Assembly: GCF_900111405.1 (NCBI RefSeq)
Contig: NZ_FOHJ01000010.1
Location: forward strand, 1 to 64,000
Origin: Salinibacillus kushneri
Lineage (GTDB): Bacteria > Bacillota > Bacilli > Bacillales > Alkalibacillaceae
Direction: 5' to 3'
DNA: 64,000 nt
The notes under the pieces: model-generated
The model's database searches: none
What the model was told of the DNA's origin: nothing
What the model saw: only the letters and a program-made list of their open reading frames with translations
Shown: positions 47,965 to 56,818 of the stretch, in pieces
Numbering within the stretch: the stretch's first letter is position 1
Layout: the number at the start of each line of letters is the position of its first letter
Translations under genes and position numbers: made by a program

Positions 47965-48020
47965 TGATTGGTTTAAGCTTTGGTTATGTTAAAATATGAT
48001 GGACGTTTTTCAAAGGTTTT

Positions 48021-48046
48021 TGTAACGTTTCACGGTATCATTCGAC
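48021..48046 (+). promoter_or_regulatory. ECF-type promoter, probable self-control of sigX
   Basis: TGTAAC (48021-48026), 16 nt, CGAC (48043-48046). This is the B. subtilis SigX/SigM/SigW pattern, 29 bp before the sigma gene. Confidence 0.75.
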
Positions 48047-48075
48047 TATAAGGGTAGAAGCGGGAGGCTTTAAGG

Positions 48076-48615
48076 ATGAAGGAAGTCTTTCATAATTTAT
48101 ATGATAAATATCATCAGGATATCTTTCAGTTTTTATTTTATATGGTAAAAGATCGTAGTTTAGCAGAGGATCTTGTTCAGGAAGTTTATGTTAAGGTACT
48201 GAAATCTTATCATAAATTTAAAGGAGACAGCTCTGAGAAGACCTGGCTTATTTCGATTGCGAGACATGTAGCAATTGATTATTTCAGAAAACAGAAGCGA
48301 AAACAAAAGAAAATGATTCCCTCTTTTACAGTGGAGGAGAAAAGTGATTTTATACAGGACAAAGGCAAAATGCCAGATGAAATCGCTCTAGAGAATGAGG
48401 ATATTCGCAATATGTATCAGTGTTTGAAGAATTGTAGTTTTGATCAGCAAACCGTAATTATTTTACGATATATTCAATCTTTATCTATAAAAGAAACCGC
48501 AGAAATTTTAAATTGGAGCGAAAGTAAGGTTAAAACCACGCAACATAGAGCAATTAAACGGTTGAGAAAACAGATGAAAAAGCGGGAGGAGGGCATAAAG
48601 CATGAAGGAAAATGA
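48076..48615 (+). CDS. sigX: ECF RNA polymerase sigma factor, SigX-like
   Basis: A 179-residue sigma-70 family ECF factor. Region 2 has DLVQEVYVKVLKSYHKF and KTWLISIARHVAIDYFRK; region 4 has LSIKETAEILNWSESKVKTT. Its place after resE and before a membrane anti-sigma gene matches B. subtilis sigX-rsiX, which controls cell-surface charge and resistance to cationic peptides. ATG follows GGGAGG. It overlaps the next gene by 14 bp. Assignment to SigX rests on position. Confidence 0.85.
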   Translation: MKEVFHNLYDKYHQDIFQFLFYMVKDRSLAEDLVQEVYVKVLKSYHKFKGDSSEKTWLISIARHVAIDYFRKQKRKQKKMIPSFTVEEKSDFIQDKGKMPDEIALENEDIRNMYQCLKNCSFDQQTVIILRYIQSLSIKETAEILNWSESKVKTTQHRAIKRLRKQMKKREEGIKHEGK

Positions 48616-49432
48616 AAACAACAATGAAATAGAGTCCCTTTTAAAGCAAATGCCCAAAATCCAGGATCACCAGGATGAAGATGTACTATATAGCAAAGTA
48701 CAGAGTCAATTAAAGAACCAAAAGGAAGAGACGCCAAAGAAACATTTTTGGAAGATTCCTGCGTTGACTTCTGCTGCATTAATCCTTTTAGCCATTATAG
48801 TGATTTCTGTTATACAAAATCAGAACCACCCCGGTAAATACGTTCAAAATGAAGAGAATTCCATCACTGGAGGAGACGAAAACTCGCCTGTTGAAAATGG
48901 GGATGGGTCCGTAAATAACTCGACAATGATGACTCCTGAAGCAAATAGTGAAAGTACGGCGAATGGAGAGTCTTCATCCTTACCTAAATCCAAAGACCTG
49001 GCATCTGAAGCTTTTTCAGGTTTGAAAACAGGAATGACCTATGAGGAAGTGATTGAGGTTATCGGTTCGCCAATTGAATATGAGGATACCGATAATCAGA
49101 GGAGCCTTAAATATTCTGGGGAAGGTTATGGAGTTCAGTTAAAAATGAATAGCGACCAGCAAACAGTAGAAGAATTTACATTTAAACCGCAATTTCTTCA
49201 AAATGCACCAGATAGGCTTACACTGGATAAACTATTTTTATCGGAGACGATTGATGAAATAAAGTCATTATTAGGTGAACCTGGGGAAGTAGAATCAGTA
49301 AGTTGCTTTGAAAATGCGACCTGTGAAGAATTTATTTATTCAGTTAGCGGTGGCTATCAAATTATCATACGAACATCCTGGAACCATGAGGATATTGAAT
49401 ATATAAAATTGTTAAGGCAGGATAATCGTTAA
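48602..49432 (+). CDS. rsiX: Membrane anti-sigma factor with tandem BamE/SmpA-like outer domain
   Basis: Probable anti-sigma factor of the preceding ECF sigma. The 276 residues have a short cytoplasmic part (1-50), one membrane segment (about 53-71), a low-complexity linker rich in N, S, E and G (75-130) and an outer domain. In the latter GMTYEEVIEVIGSP (144-157) and LSETIDEIKSLLGEP (213-227) look like two copies of the BamE/SmpA-type helix motif; C235 and C241 could pair. B. subtilis RsiX is longer as I recall, so the outer domain may differ. Start overlaps sigX. Confidence 0.75.
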   Translation: MKENENNNEIESLLKQMPKIQDHQDEDVLYSKVQSQLKNQKEETPKKHFWKIPALTSAALILLAIIVISVIQNQNHPGKYVQNEENSITGGDENSPVENGDGSVNNSTMMTPEANSESTANGESSSLPKSKDLASEAFSGLKTGMTYEEVIEVIGSPIEYEDTDNQRSLKYSGEGYGVQLKMNSDQQTVEEFTFKPQFLQNAPDRLTLDKLFLSETIDEIKSLLGEPGEVESVSCFENATCEEFIYSVSGGYQIIIRTSWNHEDIEYIKLLRQDNR

Positions 49433-49437
49433 AAATA

Positions 49438-49479
49438 ATCAACTGGCAGGACTTTTCCAGTGAAAACCTGCCAGTTGAT
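49438..49479. terminator. Bidirectional terminator between rsiX and fer
   Basis: Perfect 13-bp arms ATCAACTGGCAGG (49438-49450) and CCTGCCAGTTGAT (49467-49479), 16-nt loop. It lies between two convergent genes; T-runs are weak. Confidence 0.75.
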
Positions 49480-49510
49480 CAATTCATTATTCAATCCTGA
49501 ATTGCTTAAT

Positions 49511-49759
<249 letters not shown>

Positions 49760-49939
49760 TTACTGTCCTCCCTATCACCTAGTCTTAATAAATTTATAAG
49801 GAAAAACGATTATTCCATCTACTTATCATGTTAAATTTTAAAACTGTTAAATTAACTTTTCAACTGATATCATGTATATTAGCAAGAAGGAAGGAATTTT
49901 GCAGAATATTATCATAACCTGCTGAAAGGAGGGGAGGCA

Positions 49940-50983
49940 GTGTATTCAGCCATATTGTTAAAATGTATTACAAAATTGCAAAATGAGAGAAGTCCTTCTT
50001 CTATCTATCATTTACTAAAAGGAAAACGCTCATCGCAAACCATTCAGGATGCAAAAGCGTATGGTCTCTCCCCCTTTTTTGGCATCTATAAAACGCTATC
50101 GAAAAAACAATTTCAGAACAGCCTGTCCATTTTGCAAAAAGAGAATCTTATCACGTGGCTGGATGACGATCAATTAATGATAACAGAAGCGGGCAGAATA
50201 TCTCTTCAAACTGATATGGAAGAATCGCCGGAATTGGACTGGTTGGATGGATTTAATGTCCACCATATTGCCCCGCAATTCTGGTTAAGACTTCTTTTAT
50301 GGATTCAAACAGGATCCAATTTGCTAAAAGATGAGTCACACTTTATTCCTGTACATGATCAATGGGAATCCGTAGATTGGGTGAGACAGTTTTACCGGAA
50401 TAAAAAGAAAGATTTAGAGGGTCATTTTACGAATCTATACCAAGAGCTATATAGCTTATTAAAGCTCCATCGTTCATTTCATGCTGATATAGTGGTTTCA
50501 AGGCTCACCGGTTATAAAAAAATTGGTTTAAGCAAACAACAAATTGCGGAAAAATGGAAGCTTCCCATAGAGGATGTAGAAATGTACATACAGTCATCCA
50601 TCCATTTCATCGTTAATAAGGTATGTCAGAATCAAAGCGAATTCCCTGCATTATTAGCATTCATACCTGAAAAATTGAAGCAGTTACCACTTACAGATTC
50701 AGCTGCTAAAACCTATTACTGGTTAAAACAGGGGTATTCAATAGAACATATTGCTAAAAAGAGAAGGCTTAAAATAAATACTATTCAGGATCATTTGATT
50801 GAAATCACTTATGTTGATTCATCCTTCTCTATTGATTCATATGTTGCTAAAGAGGACAAGGAAATGATTAATCGAACGATAGATGAATTAAATACCAAAC
50901 GGTTAAAAGTAATAAAAGACCATTTACCAGATTCTGTTAGTTATTTTATGATTCGTATGGTTATGGCTAAAAATTATCAGTAG
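49940..50983 (+). CDS. ypbB: YpbB, HTH protein upstream of recQ
   Basis: A 347-residue protein that precedes recQ in Bacillaceae. The C-terminal part (about 255-340; ...TYYWLKQGYSIEHIAKKRRLKINTIQDHL) is a helix-turn-helix of the HTH_40 type, often found next to or fused with RecQ helicases; this suggests a partner role. Another HTH-like stretch is LSKQQIAEKWKLPIEDVEMY near 195. Start is GTG at 49940, with AAGGAGGGGAGG upstream. recQ starts 13 bp after its stop. Confidence 0.88.
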   Translation: MYSAILLKCITKLQNERSPSSIYHLLKGKRSSQTIQDAKAYGLSPFFGIYKTLSKKQFQNSLSILQKENLITWLDDDQLMITEAGRISLQTDMEESPELDWLDGFNVHHIAPQFWLRLLLWIQTGSNLLKDESHFIPVHDQWESVDWVRQFYRNKKKDLEGHFTNLYQELYSLLKLHRSFHADIVVSRLTGYKKIGLSKQQIAEKWKLPIEDVEMYIQSSIHFIVNKVCQNQSEFPALLAFIPEKLKQLPLTDSAAKTYYWLKQGYSIEHIAKKRRLKINTIQDHLIEITYVDSSFSIDSYVAKEDKEMINRTIDELNTKRLKVIKDHLPDSVSYFMIRMVMAKNYQ

Positions 50984-50996
50984 AGGGATTAGGTCT

Positions 50997-52541
50997 ATGA
51001 ATAAGATGAATCAAAAGGAATTATTAGACACATTGCAGCATCAATTTGGCTTTGATGAATTTCGGGAAGGTCAATATGACATTATCCAGGATATATTTTG
51101 TGGAGAGGACGTTTTAGGGATTTTGCCAACTGGTACGGGAAAGTCTTTGTGCTATCAGCTTCCTGCTTTTTCATTTGAAGGGGTTACAGTGGTTATTTCT
51201 CCGCTCGTCTCACTAATGATAGATCAGGTGAAAAAGCTAAAAGCAAAAGGCTTTAAACGTGTGACGGCCATCAATAGTTTATTAGACCATAATCAAAGAG
51301 ATAACATATTTGCCCATTTAAATGAGTATAAGTTAATCTATTGTTCTCCTGAAATGCTACAAAATCCTTTCTTTTTTAAGCATTTAAAAACCTTAACAAT
51401 TTCACTGTTTGTTGTGGATGAAGCCCATTGCATATCACAATGGGGACATGAATTTAGAACAGATTATTTAAAGCTTAAGGATAGTATAAAAAAGCTCGGT
51501 AATCCGACTGTTCTAGCGCTGAGTGCAACAGCCACTCCACAAGTACAGGATGATATTCAGTACTTTTTAGACAAACCAAATATGAAAAAACGTATTTATT
51601 ATATGGACCGGCCTAATATTGCCTTTTCTATAGAGCATGTAAGTAATTGGCAGGAAAAGGTTAATAGAATAACAGATATATTACAACATAAGCCAGTACC
51701 TACAATGATTTATTTTTCAAGTCGGAAATGGTGTGAAAAAGTTAGTGAGATATTAAAAAAGGAATTAGGTTCATTGCGGATCGCTTATTATCATGGTGGA
51801 ATGGAAGCAGATGATCGCCTATTAATTCAGCAGCAATTTATGAACCATCAATTGGATGTTATTTGCTGTACTAGCGCTTTTGGGATGGGAGTGGATAAAC
51901 AGGATATTCGTCTTGTTATTCATTTTCATTTACCTGCTCAAATGGAATCTTTCATACAGGAGGCAGGCCGAGCGGGGCGAGATGGAAAAGAGAGTGTAAG
52001 TTTAGTTTTGTATACAGATGGAGATGAGCAGATTCCCTTACGCTTAATTGAACAGGAATTGCCAACTGAAAAACAAACAGAGAATATATTTCAGGATATA
52101 AATAAGTGCAAAACATCTTCACTACCACTAAAAAAAGTAAAAGAAGAATTGATTTTTAAAAATGAGTTAACCGAAACCCAGTGGAATTTTTTGCAATACC
52201 AATTTGAGAAACAGCAAATGGTACATAACGAGCAATTTCACCTGGATTCTAAATTACTAGAGGATACTTTTCAACAGATTCTTTTCCTTTTAAGGGAACG
52301 TACTACCATAAAAATAAAAAAATTATATGAATTCATAAGATGGGTGAAAACGCCAGGCTGTAGAAGGAAGGATTTATATCAAACCTTTCAGAAAGGTTAT
52401 CAAAGTCCAGTCTATTATTGCTGTGATCATTGTGATTTTTCGTTCTCAAAATGGAATCCGCCAATGAATCAAATAGAGGAAAAGGTAGAGGGTTGGGAAG
52501 TAGAATTAAAGAGGATTTTTCACCAGGAGGCAATAATGTGA
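50997..52541 (+). CDS. recQ: ATP-dependent DNA helicase RecQ (RecS type)
   Basis: A 3'-5' helicase of recombination and fork repair, 514 residues. Walker A GTGKS is at 46-50, the DEAH box is VVDEAHCISQWGHEFR, and ALSATATP and QEAGRAGRDG are motifs III and VI. A zinc-binding cysteine set (CRRKDLYQTF.. YYCCDHCDF) is near the end. It lacks the HRDC domain, so it is the short RecS-type protein. The message continues into ypbD, which overlaps its end by 4 bp. Confidence 0.94.
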   Translation: MNKMNQKELLDTLQHQFGFDEFREGQYDIIQDIFCGEDVLGILPTGTGKSLCYQLPAFSFEGVTVVISPLVSLMIDQVKKLKAKGFKRVTAINSLLDHNQRDNIFAHLNEYKLIYCSPEMLQNPFFFKHLKTLTISLFVVDEAHCISQWGHEFRTDYLKLKDSIKKLGNPTVLALSATATPQVQDDIQYFLDKPNMKKRIYYMDRPNIAFSIEHVSNWQEKVNRITDILQHKPVPTMIYFSSRKWCEKVSEILKKELGSLRIAYYHGGMEADDRLLIQQQFMNHQLDVICCTSAFGMGVDKQDIRLVIHFHLPAQMESFIQEAGRAGRDGKESVSLVLYTDGDEQIPLRLIEQELPTEKQTENIFQDINKCKTSSLPLKKVKEELIFKNELTETQWNFLQYQFEKQQMVHNEQFHLDSKLLEDTFQQILFLLRERTTIKIKKLYEFIRWVKTPGCRRKDLYQTFQKGYQSPVYYCCDHCDFSFSKWNPPMNQIEEKVEGWEVELKRIFHQEAIM

Positions 52542-53152
52542 AAAAACAAATGAATCAAGCTGAAATCATCAAAAAAATGACGGATAAAGAGCTTTTACTT
52601 AACTTATATTTCTCACAGGGACTAATGATAGTATTAGCCATCTTGAGTAGTTTTTTCTTATTTGATTCGATGAATGAATGGTTTCAGCAAGTCCAGTGGA
52701 ATCCAGCATACTTCATTTGGTATGGACTCTTACCAGCATTAATTATTGTATCGATTGACCTTATCCTGATGAAGCTCTTACCCGAATCCTATTATGATGA
52801 TGGTGGGGTAAATGAACGAATTTTTCAGCATCGAAGTTTTTTACAAATCCTTTATATTACATTACTTATTGCTATATCTGAGGAAATGCTTTTTAGGGGA
52901 GTCATTCAGTATGAGTTTGGTTATTTTATAGCGAGTCTCCTTTTTGCCCTGATTCATTTTCGCTACTTACATAAGCCTGTATTATTGATTTCAATCGTAC
53001 TAATCAGCTTTTTCATTGGTTACATGTATGAATTAACAGGGAACTTAGCTATCACCATTATTGCTCACTTTTTCGTAGACTTTATTCTTGCGCTTATGAT
53101 TAAATACAAACGGGGTGTCATGGATGACAATAAATACCGGGAAAACACATGA
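52538..53152 (+). CDS. ypbD: CPBP family intramembrane protease (YpbD)
   Basis: A 204-residue Abi/CPBP (type II CAAX-like) membrane protein. Motif 1 EEMLFRGVIQYEFG, motif 2 FALIHF and motif 3 HFFVD are seen in order, with about five membrane segments. The start is GTG at 52538 with AGGAGG upstream, overlapping the recQ stop. Longer open frames inside recQ are rejected. Substrate unknown. The next gene overlaps its end by 29 bp. Confidence 0.9.
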   Translation: MKKQMNQAEIIKKMTDKELLLNLYFSQGLMIVLAILSSFFLFDSMNEWFQQVQWNPAYFIWYGLLPALIIVSIDLILMKLLPESYYDDGGVNERIFQHRSFLQILYITLLIAISEEMLFRGVIQYEFGYFIASLLFALIHFRYLHKPVLLISIVLISFFIGYMYELTGNLAITIIAHFFVDFILALMIKYKRGVMDDNKYRENT

Positions 53153-53453
53153 AGCTTCACCAGAGGAAATTAACGAAAAAGAAGTGGATGTGTACCAATT
53201 ACCCCCACGAAGCGCTGTACATAAAAAAAGAAGATCACCTAGTAAACCAGCAAAACAACAGCAGGACAATCAACCTACACAAGACAAGAAGTCTGTTCGA
53301 AGGAATGTATGGATGCTTCGAATTTTACTTGTTTTATTTGTACTGTTAGTTCTGTCGATTCCTGTCTATTATTATTGGGAAGACCTGAAGCAGCCTATCA
53401 TTCCTGAACAGGATATTAATCATCCTATGGGAGAAAGGATCTTCTTTGAATAA
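53124..53453 (+). CDS. Single-pass membrane protein, YpbE-like without LysM
   Basis: A 109-residue protein with an acidic then basic cytoplasmic part (1-70, with KKRRSPSKPAKQQQ) and one membrane segment (about 71-90). The outer part is only about 20 residues. It occupies the place of B. subtilis ypbE, which carries a C-terminal LysM domain. Here that domain is missing and repeat DNA follows within 60 bp, so it may be a shortened gene. ATG at 53124 overlaps ypbD. Identity rests mainly on position. Confidence 0.6.
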   Translation: MTINTGKTHEASPEEINEKEVDVYQLPPRSAVHKKRRSPSKPAKQQQDNQPTQDKKSVRRNVWMLRILLVLFVLLVLSIPVYYYWEDLKQPIIPEQDINHPMGERIFFE

Positions 53454-53846
53454 AACAGTTTTCTAAAAGATTGTTGTCAATAAAAGCTCGCTCTGTTAAA
53501 CATAGGTGTTAATTTCCGCTCCAGTGCACTCACTTTCCGAGGGCGGTCCGGGAGCCTCCTCAGCAAACGTCTGCAGGGTCTCCCGTATACCGCTCTTCCC
53601 GCAGGATCTAATCAACTTGGTAAATAATCAACCATAAGCTTTAACACAGCCAAAAAGTTAATAAATTGATAGCGTGACAACTAGATGAAATACACAGAGA
53701 CTCCACAGTAAGGCAACACGAGGAATCACGCCAAGCCACCCACGGAAAGGGAAGGATATTTCCAGAGCGGATTTATGCTTTATCCATAAGTTTGATTTCG
53801 TTCGGATATTTCTTTGATAAGAAATTTTTGTCCCAGCCTCATCTCC
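53454..53846. repeat. Composite intergenic repeat region
   Basis: Two elements. (1) 53511-53774 has inverted ends: AATTTCCGCTCCAG..CTTTCCG on the left, CGGAAAG..TCCAGAGCGGATTT on the right, with a GC-rich inside (GGGCGGTCCGGGAGCCTCC). It resembles a MITE-like repeat common in Bacillaceae, here decayed. (2) 53796-53838 matches 14506-14544, including TGTCCCAGCC. A hairpin ATTTCTT-TGAT-AAGAAAT with TTTT (53808-53829) may act as a terminator on the plus strand. No gene seen. Confidence 0.7.
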
Positions 53847-54416
53847 CTAGAAATAGATTTGCTTATCTTTTTCTTCTTTTAAGATTTCTACGGCTTCTCT
53901 AAATCTTTGTGAATGTACAACCTCCCTTTCCCGTAAAAACTTTAATCCATCATTTAAATCGGAATCATCGGATAGGTTAATAATCCACTGATAGGTTGCT
54001 CTCGCCTTTTCCTCTGCAGCTATATCTTCATATAAGTCAGCAATTGGATCTCCTTTTGCCTGAATATACGTGGCGGTCCATGGATTACCTGCTGCATTAT
54101 GATAAAACAAAGCATTATCATGGTTAGCATAATGCGGGGCGAGACCTGCCTCTTTCATCATTTCCGGTGTAGCATCCTTGGTTAATTTATATACCATTGT
54201 AGCAATCATTTCTAAATGGGCAAATTCCTCAGTACCAATATCAGTAAGTAAACCAATAACTTTATCAGGAATGCTGTAACGCTGATTTAAGTATCTTAAT
54301 GCAGCCGATAATTCCCCATCAGCACCTCCATATTGTTCGATAAGATATTTGGCAAGGGTAGGGTTACAAGTGCTTACTTTCACGGGGTATTCGAGCTTCT
54401 TTTCGTAATACCACAT
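53847..54416 (-). CDS. cotJC: Spore coat protein CotJC (manganese-catalase family)
   Basis: A 189-residue ferritin-like protein of the Mn-catalase family found in the inner coat. Metal-ligand helices include EEFAHLEMIATMVYKL and EEKARATYQWI with further acidic/His pairs (REREVVHSQRFREA). Third gene of cotJA-cotJB-cotJC, 24 bp after cotJB. ATG follows GGAGGAATT. Catalase activity is not certain. The operon is elsewhere in B. subtilis, so it has moved here or there. Confidence 0.95.
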   Translation of the reverse strand: MWYYEKKLEYPVKVSTCNPTLAKYLIEQYGGADGELSAALRYLNQRYSIPDKVIGLLTDIGTEEFAHLEMIATMVYKLTKDATPEMMKEAGLAPHYANHDNALFYHNAAGNPWTATYIQAKGDPIADLYEDIAAEEKARATYQWIINLSDDSDLNDGLKFLREREVVHSQRFREAVEILKEEKDKQIYF

Positions 54417-54440
54417 GAGTAGAATTCCTCCTTCGTGAAA

Positions 54441-54704
54441 TCATATTTGCCATGGCCAAGGTACATCATCCCAAGACCATGGGTATGTGGAATAGCTGGC
54501 ACCATATTCTTTTAAAGGACCAAATTGCTTTTCGTATTGTTTCTTTAATTCCTTACTTTGTTTCACGTAATAGTTAAATTGCTGAACAGCTTCGTAATCG
54601 TCAGGATGGGTATCCAGATACAGGCTTAATTCCACTAATACAAAATCAACCGCTTGTATGTCTTCCATTAGCTTATAAAATTCAGGAGGCATGGTTTTAT
54701 TCAT
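54441..54704 (-). CDS. cotJB: Spore coat protein CotJB
   Basis: An 87-residue coat protein: YKLMEDIQAVDFVLVELSLYLDTHPDD and the tail PWSWDDVPWPWQI are typical. It overlaps cotJA by 8 bp and is followed by cotJC. Required with CotJA for coat assembly of CotJC in B. subtilis. Confidence 0.95.
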   Translation of the reverse strand: MNKTMPPEFYKLMEDIQAVDFVLVELSLYLDTHPDDYEAVQQFNYYVKQSKELKKQYEKQFGPLKEYGASYSTYPWSWDDVPWPWQI

Positions 54705-54921
54705 TTGTTACTTCATCCTCCCTTCCGTTGGGATAAGGACTAAATAATGCAGGCCATAGTGTACCGTGAAACAGCGCTTCTCTAGGCTGAAATTGTGGTA
54801 AGGATGGAGGTTGAAAGCCCAAATATAAATTTGGAGGGGTATTATAGCTTTTTACTTTTATTGGTGGGCATGGATCTAAAGGGCTAATGTAGGGATACCA
54901 GTATTTATATTCCGTATGCAA
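54697..54921 (-). CDS. cotJA: Spore coat associated protein CotJA
   Basis: A 74-residue proline- and tyrosine-rich protein (YWYPYISPLDPCPPIKVKSY). I place the start at TTG 54921 because AAAGGAGG lies 7 nt before it; the ATG at 54939 lies upstream of that ribosome site. First gene of the cotJ operon. A SigE-like promoter is visible upstream. Confidence 0.9.
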   Translation of the reverse strand: MHTEYKYWYPYISPLDPCPPIKVKSYNTPPNLYLGFQPPSLPQFQPREALFHGTLWPALFSPYPNGREDEVTNE

Positions 54922-54964
54922 AATGTTTCCTCCTTTCATGATGTCACTTTATTTCTATTCCCGT

Positions 54965-54992
54965 ATAACATGTCTCATTCAATAAAATATGT
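54965..54992 (-). promoter_or_regulatory. Candidate SigE promoter of cotJABC
   Basis: On the minus strand ACATATT (54992-54986), 13 nt, CATGTTAT (54972-54965), one and two mismatches from SigE KMATATT and CATAYAHT. It is about 45 bp before cotJA; cotJ is SigE-controlled in B. subtilis. Confidence 0.5.
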
Positions 54993-55067
54993 TATTTTTA
55001 AATAAAGGGATTATTTTACGTTTGTTGAATATCATTCTTATAGATTATAGTTAGTGAGGTGGTCACT

Positions 55068-55706
55068 ATGTTTGTCAAGGGAATTATGATTCCTAAACAT
55101 CATTGTGTTGTGGCAGAAAAAAGCGATCGTTTAAAAACGATTTTAGACATTCTTTTAGCAAAAGATATTCAAGGTGTACCTGTCGTTGATGAAGAGAAGT
55201 TCATTGGAATGATAAGCAAACAAATGATTTATCAAAGTTATTTTCATTACGGAGATGAAATGAATAAAGAAACTTTCTTAAATTCTAAGAAAGCATTAGA
55301 TATTGTGGATTATGAGGATTTACATATCACAGAACAGGATGTTTTCGAGAGTACGTTGACAACATTTAAAGGCTTTCCAATTTTAGCGGTGACAGACGAT
55401 GATAAAAACTTTCTGGGAATTGTAACCAGGTATGATGTCCTGGAACAGTTTGAAAGTGCATTCGGTATGAAAAAGAAGGGAGTTCGAATTGCTTTTGCTT
55501 CTATAGAAGCTGAAGGTAGAATCGCCAAATTAGCCGAGTTAATTAGAAATCATCACGGAAACATCATTTCATTAGCTACGTTTGATGAAACAGATAAACT
55601 TGCCAGAAGAATTGTCTTAAAGCTGGAAAACCACGAGAATATTGATAGATTTTTAAAACGTTTAGAAAAATCTGGTTTTCGAATTCTTGATGTAAAAAAC
55701 ACATAG
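55068..55706 (+). CDS. CBS-pair plus ACT-like domain protein (AcuB-like)
   Basis: A 212-residue protein with two CBS motifs in the first 130 residues (LLAKDIQGVPVVDEEKFIGM and FPILAVTDDDKNFLGIVTRYD) and an ACT-like domain after about 140 (GRIAKLAELIRNHHGNIIS). The layout resembles AcuB, but there is no acuA or acuC here. CBS pairs commonly sense adenine nucleotides. ATG at 55068 follows GAGGTGG. Divergent from cotJ. Role unknown. Confidence 0.75.
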   Translation: MFVKGIMIPKHHCVVAEKSDRLKTILDILLAKDIQGVPVVDEEKFIGMISKQMIYQSYFHYGDEMNKETFLNSKKALDIVDYEDLHITEQDVFESTLTTFKGFPILAVTDDDKNFLGIVTRYDVLEQFESAFGMKKKGVRIAFASIEAEGRIAKLAELIRNHHGNIISLATFDETDKLARRIVLKLENHENIDRFLKRLEKSGFRILDVKNT

Positions 55707-55863
55707 CGTATATCTTATGAAAAAACGGAGATTAATGGTAGTGTGAATGGATACAGAATATCCGGAAGTATAGACTTTAACGATTGTGACTTGTTAAAGT
55801 TACGCATCAGCAGATAAAAATAAGATTCTTGCTTTTGAATGAATGTTTAACCTTATAAAGTTC

Positions 55864-55900
55864 AGCCCTTGTCAATAGAACGGAGAGATTGACAAGGGCT
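55864..55900 (+). terminator. Terminator after the CBS protein gene
   Basis: Perfect 13-bp arms AGCCCTTGTCAAT (55864-55876) and ATTGACAAGGGCT (55888-55900), 11-nt loop, then TTCCTAT. The remaining gap to ypbG shows no gene. Confidence 0.8.
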
Positions 55901-55947
55901 TTCCTATCCTGTCAAATCTCGAATTACTTGCAGAAGGGACTCTGGAG

Positions 55948-56739
55948 ATGTTTATTTTAATTATATTAGTTGCTACTTGCCTTCTTTTATTATGGTATAT
56001 GTACAATCTCGCTCATAAAGATAGATTAGAGATAGTAACGATTGCTGATGAAAATTTTCCTTCTTCTTCTGAAAGCTTAAACATATTTTTTATATCAGAC
56101 GTTCACAAAAGACTGATTAATCATGCTACGTTACATACTCTGGAAGATGTGGACATGACAATCATTGGTGGCGATTTATGTGAAAAAGATGTTCCGCTAG
56201 GTCAAGTGGAGGAAAATATAAAGAGACTAAAAAAGTTAAAAGCACCCATATATTTTGTATGGGGAAATAATGATTATGAAGTAAACCCTTATAAGCTTAA
56301 AGATCTGTTGAGCAAGCATAACGTTAGTGTATTGGCCGATTCAACAGAACGGTTTATCTTATGTTCTGGGGAAAGAATACAGCTTGTCGGTCTTCAGTCC
56401 TTATATTTTAGAGAAATATTAACAAGCGAATATTTCAATCAGTTTTGGCTTCCGGAATTTACGTACACAATTCTTGCAAATCATGAACCAGAGTCCTATG
56501 ATTTACTAAACAAGGAACAAAAAGAACGTGTGAATTTAGTTTTAAGCGGTCATACACATGGAGGACAAATTCGAATATTTGGATTCGGGTTAAGAAGTAA
56601 GGGAGGATGGAAGAAGTTTGGAAACAAGCGATTTTTAGTGAGTGAAGGTTATGGTACGACTACTTTACCATTAAGATTAGGTACTAAAGCAGAGTGCCAT
56701 TTCATCAAAATAACGAATCTAAAGTACAAAAAGCAATAA
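55948..56739 (+). CDS. ypbG: Membrane-anchored metallophosphoesterase (YpbG)
   Basis: A 263-residue calcineurin-like phosphoesterase with an N-terminal membrane anchor (2-17). Metal motifs in order: FISDVHKR, GGDLCEKD, WGNNDYE, ANHEPES and LSGHTHGGQ. Similar to YpbG/YkuE; substrate unknown. Two genes on, gudB follows as in B. subtilis. No strong ribosome site: GGGACTCTGGAG precedes the ATG. Confidence 0.88.
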   Translation: MFILIILVATCLLLLWYMYNLAHKDRLEIVTIADENFPSSSESLNIFFISDVHKRLINHATLHTLEDVDMTIIGGDLCEKDVPLGQVEENIKRLKKLKAPIYFVWGNNDYEVNPYKLKDLLSKHNVSVLADSTERFILCSGERIQLVGLQSLYFREILTSEYFNQFWLPEFTYTILANHEPESYDLLNKEQKERVNLVLSGHTHGGQIRIFGFGLRSKGGWKKFGNKRFLVSEGYGTTTLPLRLGTKAECHFIKITNLKYKKQ

Positions 56740-56818
56740 AAAGAAACTTTCCTGGAAGAGAATACATAAACTAAAAATAAATAGTATTTAATTTATGGTC
56801 GTATATGGAGGTGGTTGT

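Noticed and set aside
48602-49432. PrsW substrate (RsiW-like) identity of the anti-sigma factor
   Set aside because: prsW is in the window but 12 kb away. The place after resE and the sigma factor type point to SigX/RsiX.
52451-52537. Longer N-terminus of ypbD
   Set aside because: It lies inside recQ in another frame, and AGGAGG marks the GTG at 52538.
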